Shown: in pieces, positions 7,920-12,813 of the stretch
Position numbering within the stretch: position 1 is the stretch's first letter
Layout: each line of letters starts with the position of its first letter
DNA from: Oscillatoria sp. Prado101
GTDB taxonomy: Bacteria > Cyanobacteriota > Cyanobacteriia > Cyanobacteriales > Oscillatoriaceae
DNA length: 12,813 nucleotides
Direction: 5' to 3'
Assembly: GCA_025454445.1 (NCBI GenBank)
Contig: JALOOK010000052.1
Location: 1-12,813 of the forward strand
Program-made: the position numbers and the translations under genes
Notes under the pieces: model-generated
Databases searched by the model: none
The model's input: only the letters and a program-made list of their open reading frames with translations
Told to the model about the DNA's origin: nothing

Positions 7920-8015
7920 ATTTTTGGCGTTGCACAGCTCAAGGATGATTGAAACCTTCTTGCCATAGGCAGGGGTGCCGGGTTCATCCCACGGGCTGTG
8001 CAACGCCGGATTTTT
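7920..8015. mobile_element. Candidate MITE (non-autonomous insertion element)
   Basis: Perfect 13-bp inverted repeats, GGCGTTGCACAGC at 7926-7938 and GCTGTGCAACGCC at 7995-8007, enclose a 56-bp centre. Similarity continues inward, since both ends carry GGATGA shortly after the repeat when read from outside. The direct repeat ATTTTT lies at 7920-7925 and at 8010-8015, touching the left end and two bases from the right end, and could be a target-site duplication. There is no coding capacity. The parent transposase family cannot be named with confidence. An alternative is a structured RNA stem. Confidence 0.5.
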
Positions 8016-8115
8016 GCTCTGGGGGAGGTGAAATCAGCCATGCGCTCTTTCCGCAGGTGCGCACAGCACGCTGCCCCACACCGCAACAGCCCCGACTCAC
8101 CCGACTTATGAAGGC

Positions 8116-8139
8116 CCCAACCTCCGCCTGGGGGTTGGG
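8116..8139 (+). repeat. GC-rich stem-loop
   Basis: CCCAACC at 8116-8122 pairs with GGTTGGG at 8133-8139 around a 10-base loop. A run of five T follows nine bases after the stem (8148-8152), too far for a standard intrinsic terminator but compatible with a weak one on the plus strand. Confidence 0.4.
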
Positions 8140-8192
8140 CGTTCCCGTTTTTATGGCAAACTTGTGGTATGGGTTTTTTGCCTGTGGCCGGA

Positions 8193-8232
8193 GCCGGCAA
8201 GCCCCGGAGCGCGGGCCGGCAAGTCCGGAGCG
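8193..8232. repeat. Imperfect tandem repeat of about 20 bp
   Basis: GCCGGCAAGCCCCGGAGCG at 8193-8211 is repeated as GCCGGCAAGTCCGGAGCG at 8215-8232, with one base missing and one changed. Each copy contains the hexamer GCCGGC. No function is apparent. Confidence 0.7.
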
Positions 8233-8472
8233 AGATCGCTGGCGTCCTGGTTGCGGCCTGAAAGCTGGCCATCTGGCAGGGAACGCCAATGGTGGGTCCG
8301 GAAGCGGTGCTAAGCGCCCGCTTTTCCCTCACCGCGCTCCCCCGACTGGCTGTCGATCCTTGATGCGAGGCCAGCCAGAAAGGGCGGGTTTGTCAGCCGG
8401 AGCTGAAACTCACAGCTATCCCTGACTCAACCTGCCCAAGTTTCACAGACCGACACCATCCCAGCAATGGGA

Positions 8473-8507
8473 GCGGGTTTGGCGGGTTCCGGCACGGAAA
8501 AACCCGC
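8473..8507 (+). promoter_or_regulatory. Leader hairpin 1 upstream of grpE, with two alternative 5' arms
   Basis: GCGGGTTT (8473-8480) and GCGGGTT (8482-8488) are both complementary to the single 3' arm AACCCGC at 8501-8507. The inner choice extends through TTCCG/CGGAA (8487-8491 with 8495-8499) to a strong hairpin with a short A bulge. Two arms competing for one partner is the form of an RNA switch, but whether this lies in the grpE transcript is not known. Confidence 0.4.
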
Positions 8508-8557
8508 AGCTGATTTGTGTGTGGAGAGGCCCATACCCTGCCCTGCCTTTCCTCCTG

Positions 8558-8585
8558 CCGCGTTTTTCCTTGAGCGAAAACGCGG
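8558..8585 (+). promoter_or_regulatory. Leader hairpin 2 just upstream of grpE
   Basis: CCGCGTTTT at 8558-8566 pairs perfectly with AAAACGCGG at 8577-8585 around a 10-base loop, ending 22 bases before the grpE ATG. The only purine-rich sequence near the start, GGGAG at 8584-8588, is partly inside the stem. A hairpin here in a heat-shock gene could be a thermosensor or could stop read-through; this is inference. Confidence 0.45.
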
Positions 8586-8607
8586 GAGTTTCTGGGCGTG
8601 AAAACAG

Positions 8608-9372
8608 ATGATGGACGAAGAAAAGCAGCTAGATAACACCCAAAGCCCAAAAGATAAGGCGACCGAAGGTTCAGAGTCAGTGGCCAGCGCTAGCAACCCT
8701 GAGCCGGAGGCTGTGCCAGGGGATTCTCAAACCGGAGCAACAGGAGGAGCCGCCGATCTGGAAGCCTATGCCGCCGCCTACGCAGCGAGCCAGTCCGCCG
8801 CCTCTTCTGGCTCACCCGATCAGTTTGCGCCTGCAGCAGATCCAGCCGTAGTGGAAGCTCTGCTCCAGGAGATTGAGGGGCTGAAAGCTCAGCTGGAAGA
8901 CTTTAGAAGTCAGTATGCGCGGCTGGCTGCAGATTTTGACAATTTCCGCAAGCGCACCGCCAAAGAAAAGGACGACATCGAGCTGCAGGTCAAGTGCTCT
9001 ACCATCAAGGAACTGCTGCCCGTGGTCGATAATTTTGAGCGGGCTCGGGCGCAGCTCAAGCCTCAAACTGATGGGGAAATGAATATTCACAAAAGCTACC
9101 AGAGCGTGTACAAGCTTTTGGTAGATTGCCTGAAACGCATCGGGGTGGCTCCCATGCGCCCGAAAGGCCTTGAATTCGACCCCAATCTCCACGAGGCGGT
9201 GATGCGCGAAGCGACAGACGAACATCCAGAAGGCACTGTCCTCGAAGAGCTAGTGCCCGGTTACACGCTCGGAGAGCGCGTCCTGCGCCACGCTATGGTG
9301 AAAGTGGCTGCGGCTGTTGAAGCGCCGGCTGCGGCGGAGGAAACCAGCCCGGAGGAGGTAGCGCCAAGCTGA
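8608..9372 (+). CDS. grpE: Nucleotide exchange factor GrpE
   Basis: GrpE is the dimeric cytoplasmic cofactor that releases ADP from DnaK. The protein has 254 residues, longer than the roughly 200 of E. coli GrpE because of an acidic, Ala/Ser-rich and probably disordered N-terminus (1-80) and an Ala/Glu-rich tail (about 236-254). The long helix for dimerisation spans about 82-150 and includes LAADFDNFRKR (106-116) and LLPVVDNFERA (136-146). The beta domain carries the family signature: FDPNLHEAV (190-198) and EELVPGYTLGERVLRHAMV (213-231). Two ATGs stand side by side at 8608 and 8611, and either may be the start; no good ribosome site is visible. It heads the grpE-dnaK-dnaJ cluster, with dnaK 135 bp downstream. 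No CIRCE element precedes it, so HrcA control through that site is unlikely. Confidence 0.97.
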   Translation: MMDEEKQLDNTQSPKDKATEGSESVASASNPEPEAVPGDSQTGATGGAADLEAYAAAYAASQSAASSGSPDQFAPAADPAVVEALLQEIEGLKAQLEDFRSQYARLAADFDNFRKRTAKEKDDIELQVKCSTIKELLPVVDNFERARAQLKPQTDGEMNIHKSYQSVYKLLVDCLKRIGVAPMRPKGLEFDPNLHEAVMREATDEHPEGTVLEELVPGYTLGERVLRHAMVKVAAAVEAPAAAEETSPEEVAPS

Positions 9373-9507
9373 AGGGTGCCGCCCCCCCAACTCCCAAATT
9401 GTAAAGATTTCGCCTGCCGACGATCGGAATTCGCTTTAATTGCGGAATAATCCCAATAGACGGATTCCAAAGACATGCAATTTTGTTGAAATTCACCGCC
9501 ACAAGCT

Positions 9508-11361
9508 ATGGGAAAAGTCATTGGCATTGACCTGGGCACAACCAACAGTTGTGTTGCTGTTTTAGAAGGCGGTAAACCCATCGTCATTACCAACTCGGAG
9601 GGGGGGCGAACCACTCCGAGCGTGGTGGGGTTTGGCAAGGGTGACGAGCGCTTAATCGGTCAGACGGCCAAGCGGCAGTCCGTTACTAATGCTGAAAATA
9701 CGGTGTACAGTATTAAGCGCTTTATAGGCCGGCGCTGGGAAGATACTGAAGAAGAGCGATCTCGGGTTCCTTATACCTGTGTGCCCGGCAGAGACAGCAC
9801 GGTTGACGTTCAAATTCGCGACCGCACCTACACCCCCCAAGAAATATCCGCTATGCTCCTGCAAAAACTCAAGCAGGATGCAGAAAATTATCTGGGCGAG
9901 CCGGTGAGTCAAGCTGTAATTACGGTGCCGGCCTACTTCACTGACGCCCAGCGTCAAGCTACTAAAGACGCCGGCACGATCGCCGGCTTGGAAGTGCTGC
10001 GCATCATCAATGAACCGACTGCAGCCTCTCTCTCCTACGGCTTGGACAAGCAAGACCAAGAGCAAACTGTACTTGTTTTTGACTTGGGGGGCGGCACCTT
10101 CGATGTCTCCGTGCTGCAACTGGGCGATGGTGTGTTTGAAGTCAAATCCACCTCCGGCAACAACCACTTGGGCGGAGATGACTTTGACAACTATTTGGTT
10201 CACTGGATGGTTTATCACTTCTACCAAGTTGAGGGCATTGACCTGTCGCCAGACAAAATGGCCGTCCAGCGCATCCGGGAAGCCGCCGAAAAGGCAAAAA
10301 TTGAACTGTCTTCCGCTATGTTGACCACGGTCAATCTGCCCTTTATCAGCGCTGATGAAAACGGTCCCAAACATCTGGAAATGGAGGTGACTCGCTCCCA
10401 GTTTGAAGAACTGGTGCAACCGCTAGTGGAGTGCACTATCGAGCCGGTTTCTCTGGCTCTTAAGGACGCCAATCTCTCGCCTGATGACATTGACCGGATT
10501 ATTTTGGTGGGGGGATCGACCCGCATCCCAGCAGTGCAAAAGGCTATTACTGAGTATTTTGGCGGCAAAACGCCCGACCGCTCGGTCAATCCCGATGAGG
10601 CTGTGGCCCTCGGGGCCGCTATTCAAGCTGGGGTGCTCGGCGGTGAGGTGCAAGACTTGCTGCTGCTGGACGTGACTCCCCTGTCTCTGGGCATCGAAAC
10701 CTTGGGCGAGGTGTTCACGAAAATTATTGAGCGCAATACTACTATCCCTACCAGCAAGTCCCAGATGTTTTCTACGGCAACCGATGGGCAGCGCACCGTG
10801 GAAATCCACGTCCTCCAAGGCGAGCGGGCAATGGCCTCGGACAATAAGAGTCTCGGCAAGTTCCTGCTTCAAGGTATCCCCCCCGCACCGCGCGGCGTTC
10901 CCCAAATTGAAGTGGTCTTTGACATCGACGCCAATGGCATCCTCAAAGTCTCCGCTCAAGATAAAGGCACCGGTCGGGAGCAAAGTATCCAAATTACCAA
11001 CACCGGCGGGCTGAGCGAATCGGAAGTCGAGCAAATGCGGCGCGAGGCAGAACTGTTCGCCGAAGATGACCGCAAGCGCCGTCAAGTCGCGGAACTCAAA
11101 AACCAAGCGGATAGCCTATTCTATAATTATGAAGCTACTCTAAAAGAGAATGCCGAACTGGTCAGTGACGAACTCAAGGCTCAACTATCCCAGCAAGCTG
11201 AAGAGTTACGGGCGGCGCTCCGGGCCGATTCTCTGACGGTGGAGGAAATTAGGCAGTATATTGATGCCTTCCAAACCACCCTTTTCTCCATTGGCACTGC
11301 GGTGTATCAGGGAGCGAGCAGTTCTGCCGACGAGCTGGCAGAGGCTACAGATGGCGGCTGA
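9508..11361 (+). CDS. dnaK: Chaperone DnaK (Hsp70), cyanobacterial DnaK1-like
   Basis: DnaK binds exposed hydrophobic peptides and cycles by ATP hydrolysis with DnaJ and GrpE. The protein has 617 residues. The nucleotide-binding domain (1-381) has GIDLGTTNSC (6-15), FDLGGGTFDVS (191-201) and ILVGGSTRIP (332-341). The conserved linker DLLLLDV is at 383-389, followed by the substrate-binding beta domain (about 390-500) and the helical lid. The sequence around AKRQSVTNAENTVYSIKRFI (49-68) resembles cyanobacterial DnaK1 more than DnaK2 (from memory). The C-terminus is short: it stops in a Ser/Ala/Glu-rich end soon after the lid, with no DAEF-type tail. The start lies 135 bp after grpE without a clear ribosome site. 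The cluster suggests co-expression with grpE and dnaJ, although the gaps leave room for separate promoters. Confidence 0.97.
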   Translation: MGKVIGIDLGTTNSCVAVLEGGKPIVITNSEGGRTTPSVVGFGKGDERLIGQTAKRQSVTNAENTVYSIKRFIGRRWEDTEEERSRVPYTCVPGRDSTVDVQIRDRTYTPQEISAMLLQKLKQDAENYLGEPVSQAVITVPAYFTDAQRQATKDAGTIAGLEVLRIINEPTAASLSYGLDKQDQEQTVLVFDLGGGTFDVSVLQLGDGVFEVKSTSGNNHLGGDDFDNYLVHWMVYHFYQVEGIDLSPDKMAVQRIREAAEKAKIELSSAMLTTVNLPFISADENGPKHLEMEVTRSQFEELVQPLVECTIEPVSLALKDANLSPDDIDRIILVGGSTRIPAVQKAITEYFGGKTPDRSVNPDEAVALGAAIQAGVLGGEVQDLLLLDVTPLSLGIETLGEVFTKIIERNTTIPTSKSQMFSTATDGQRTVEIHVLQGERAMASDNKSLGKFLLQGIPPAPRGVPQIEVVFDIDANGILKVSAQDKGTGREQSIQITNTGGLSESEVEQMRREAELFAEDDRKRRQVAELKNQADSLFYNYEATLKENAELVSDELKAQLSQQAEELRAALRADSLTVEEIRQYIDAFQTTLFSIGTAVYQGASSSADELAEATDGG

Positions 11362-11436
11362 CCGGCACAAAAGTTTTCTTTTTCGGCCCGGCACCTGAAC
11401 CGCTCGCAGCCCTCAACCCCTGCCCCCAGCACCACA

Positions 11437-11469
11437 GTTGCCCCTCCCCTTTCAAGGGGAGGTAGCAAC
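11437..11469 (+). terminator. Stem-loop after dnaK, possible terminator or message-stabilising hairpin
   Basis: CCTCCCCTT (11443-11451) pairs with AAGGGGAGG (11454-11462), and the stem continues after a small internal mismatch through GTTGC (11437-11441) and GCAAC (11465-11469). This is the strongest inverted repeat in the gap. No T-run follows, so classical rho-independent termination is unlikely; it may instead protect the 3' end of the grpE-dnaK message. It also resembles a dispersed palindromic repeat. Confidence 0.4.
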
Positions 11470-11593
11470 ATTAAAACTGCACAATATACAAAAGCAGTAA
11501 ACTGATTGCAACCCTGAAAAACATCATTTTTGGCTCTCCCAGAACGAGGTTGATAAGGAAAACTTAACGTATGGAGGGCTGGCTGGATAAGGC

Positions 11594-11648
11594 ATTGCCC
11601 ATGCCCCATGCCCCATGCCCCATGCCCCATGCCCCATGCCCCATGCCC
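11594..11648. repeat. Heptamer short tandem repeat (ATGCCCC)n
   Basis: Six complete head-to-tail copies of ATGCCCC run from 11601 to 11642, with a partial copy to 11648 and a degenerate one (ATTGCCC) at 11594-11600. It lies 80 bp before the dnaJ start. Heptameric STRR arrays of this kind are a hallmark of filamentous cyanobacteria. The copy number is likely to vary between strains. None of the ATGs has a sensible downstream frame. Confidence 0.95.
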
Positions 11649-11728
11649 AAAAAAGCCAGTTTTCCACCCCTTGTCAGGGAGAGCCGATTTGTCCAGTTTC
11701 TGTAGTTTATCCCCACCAAAAGCGCTCT

Positions 11729-12813
11729 ATGGCCCGCGACTATTATGAAATTCTCGGTGTCTCTCGCGACGCGGATAAGGAGGAAATTAAGCGCGTCTTC
11801 CGTCGCTTAGCCCGCAAGTATCACCCTGATGTCAATAAGGAAGAAGGGGCAGAAGACCGGTTTAAGGAAATCAATCGCGCCTACGAAGTCCTCTCAGACC
11901 CAGAGTTGCGCAGCCGCTATGACCGCTTTGGTGAGGCTGGCGTCTCCGCAGGCGCAGGTGTCGGCGCGGCAGGTTTCCAAGACTTCAGTGAGGGCTTCGC
12001 CGATATCTTTGAAAGCTTTTTCAGCGGCTTTGCCGGTGGCACGGCCCAGACGGCCCGCCGGCGCAGTGGCCCGGTGCGGGGCGATGACCTGCGGCTGGAC
12101 CTGAGGCTGGACTTCCGCGAAGCCGTATTTGGTGGGGAAAAGGAAATCCGCATCAGCCACCTGGAAACCTGTGAGGTCTGTAGCGGCACCGGCGCAAAAC
12201 CGGGCACCCGCCCCCGCACCTGCCCCACCTGCACCGGCACCGGTCAAGTCCGCCGCGCCACTCGCACCCCCTTCGGCAGTTTCACCCAAGTTTCGGTCTG
12301 TCCGACTTGCAACGGCACGGGTCAGGTGATCGAGGACAAGTGCGACTCTTGCGGCGGCAAGGGTCAAAAACAAGAAACCAAAAAGCTGAAAATTACTGTA
12401 CCGGCAGGGGTTGACAGCGGCACCCGCTTGCGCGTCTCCAGCGAGGGCGATGCCGGTGTGCGCGGCGGCCCCCCCGGCGACCTCTACGTCTATTTGTTTG
12501 TTAATGAAGATTCGGAATTTCGCCGCGACGGGATTAATATCCTCTCCGAGGTGAAGATTAGTTACCTGCAGGCAATTTTGGGCTGCCGGCTGGAAGTGAA
12601 TACCGTGGACGGGCCATCGGAACTGATGATTCCCCCCGGAACTCAGCCCGGTACGGTACTGACTCTGGAAAATAAAGGAGTCCCCCGCCTCGGCAACCCC
12701 GTCAGTCGCGGCGACCACTTGATTACCATTTTGGTGGATATTCCCACTCGCCTCACCCCAGAAGAGCGCACCCTCTTGGAACAGCTGGCTAAGATTAAAG
12801 GTGAGCGCACCGG
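11729..12813 (+). CDS. dnaJ: Co-chaperone DnaJ (Hsp40, type I), 3' end cut by the window
   Basis: DnaJ delivers substrates to DnaK and stimulates its ATPase. The frame from ATG 11729 stays open for 361 codons to the window end with no stop, so only a short C-terminal piece is likely missing (type I DnaJ is usually about 370-380 residues). The J domain has the essential HPD at 32-34 within ARKYHPDVNK. A short G/F region follows (about 70-115, with AGAGVGAAGFQDF and FFSGFAGG). The zinc domain has all four CxxCxGxG motifs: CEVCSGTG (148-155), CPTCTGTG (165-172), CPTCNGTG (191-198) and CDSCGGKG (205-212). The peptide-binding C-terminal domains then begin (KKLKITVPAGVDSGTRLRV). No ribosome site is evident. 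Having all domains in order marks this as a full DnaJ rather than a J-domain-only protein. Confidence 0.97.
   Translation, partial: MARDYYEILGVSRDADKEEIKRVFRRLARKYHPDVNKEEGAEDRFKEINRAYEVLSDPELRSRYDRFGEAGVSAGAGVGAAGFQDFSEGFADIFESFFSGFAGGTAQTARRRSGPVRGDDLRLDLRLDFREAVFGGEKEIRISHLETCEVCSGTGAKPGTRPRTCPTCTGTGQVRRATRTPFGSFTQVSVCPTCNGTGQVIEDKCDSCGGKGQKQETKKLKITVPAGVDSGTRLRVSSEGDAGVRGGPPGDLYVYLFVNEDSEFRRDGINILSEVKISYLQAILGCRLEVNTVDGPSELMIPPGTQPGTVLTLENKGVPRLGNPVSRGDHLITILVDIPTRLTPEERTLLEQLAKIKGERT

Larger units (their letters stand above)
6874..8607. other. 1.73-kb divergent intergenic region, no convincing gene
   Basis: This stretch separates the minus-strand pilB start from the plus-strand grpE start. 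Its open frames (for example 7796-8332 on minus and 7949-8425 on plus) overlap each other, are rich in R, P, G and C, and show no recognisable motif, so I do not call them genes. I looked for tRNA, RNase P RNA, tmRNA and a CIRCE operator (TTAGCACTC-N9-GAGTGCTAA) and found none. It contains many GC-rich small hairpins (for example 7722-7741 and 8116-8139), a MITE-like element, a possible promoter and an 11-bp-spaced direct repeat. It must hold the promoters of both gene sets and may also encode an unknown small RNA. Confidence 0.75.
11362..11728. other. 367-bp dnaK-dnaJ intergenic region
   Basis: No gene is visible here. It holds a hairpin at 11437-11469 and a heptamer tandem repeat at 11594-11648. 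The gap is long for genes of one operon, so dnaJ may have its own promoter, but I could not find a convincing one. Confidence 0.7.

Noticed and set aside
7970..8000. tRNA T-arm-like GGGTTCATCCC
   Set aside because: The loop is too short and lacks the TTCRA pattern, and no acceptor or anticodon arm can be built around it.
7796..8425. Overlapping open frames on both strands (178, 158 and 101 residues) as genes
   Set aside because: They overlap each other, have R/P/G/C-heavy composition with no motif or domain, and lie in GC-rich DNA where stop codons are rare.
8400..9507. CIRCE/HrcA operator before grpE or dnaK
   Set aside because: No TTAGCACTC-N9-GAGTGCTAA or close variant was seen in either leader.
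9652..10419. 255-residue open frame antisense to dnaK
   Set aside because: It is a shadow of the strongly conserved dnaK coding frame and shows no recognisable protein features.
11594..11648. Small peptide starting at one of the repeated ATGs
   Set aside because: The ATGs arise from the ATGCCCC heptamer itself and lead into no conserved or well-placed frame.
11894..12718. 274-residue open frame antisense to dnaJ
   Set aside because: The plus strand encodes a complete J domain and zinc domain here; the Ala/Gly-rich antisense frame is a by-product of dnaJ codon use.

Overview
The window comes from a cyanobacterium, most likely a filamentous, repeat-rich one of the Microcoleus/Oscillatoria/Phormidium type. 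I infer this from the proteins (a DnaK that resembles, from memory, cyanobacterial DnaK1, and cyanobacterial-type PilB/PilT/PilC), from two HIP1 octamers (GCGATCGC), and from intergenic DNA full of short palindromes and short tandem repeats. No species can be named from the sequence alone.

Layout. Positions 1-262 are repeats: a 25-bp tandem array, a MITE-like inverted repeat and a small tandem duplication. The minus strand from 6873 down to 288 carries pilB, pilT, pilC, a 191-residue conserved-looking protein of unknown function, and a TPR protein of unknown function. Between 6874 and 8607 lies a 1.73-kb divergent intergenic region with no convincing gene; it holds hairpins, a MITE-like element and candidate control sites. 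The plus strand from 8608 to the window end carries grpE, dnaK and dnaJ. The dnaJ gene runs off the right edge with 361 codons visible.

Function. PilB (extension ATPase), PilT (retraction ATPase) and PilC (inner-membrane platform) form the cytoplasmic motor of a type IV pilus, which drives twitching motility and DNA uptake in cyanobacteria. GrpE, DnaK and DnaJ form a complete Hsp70 machine: DnaJ delivers clients and stimulates ATP hydrolysis, and GrpE exchanges the nucleotide. The two sets are transcribed divergently.

The genes themselves are ordinary housekeeping or motility genes. The less ordinary points are a second CxxC-CxxC pair at the C-terminus of PilB, a DnaK that ends right after its helical lid, a hairpin-rich grpE leader, a long gene-free divergent region, a different small repeat family in most intergenic gaps, and over-representation of the hexamer GCCGGC. 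I found no clear new multi-gene system; the best candidates for undescribed biology are the two unknown genes downstream of pilC and the 1.73-kb intergenic region.
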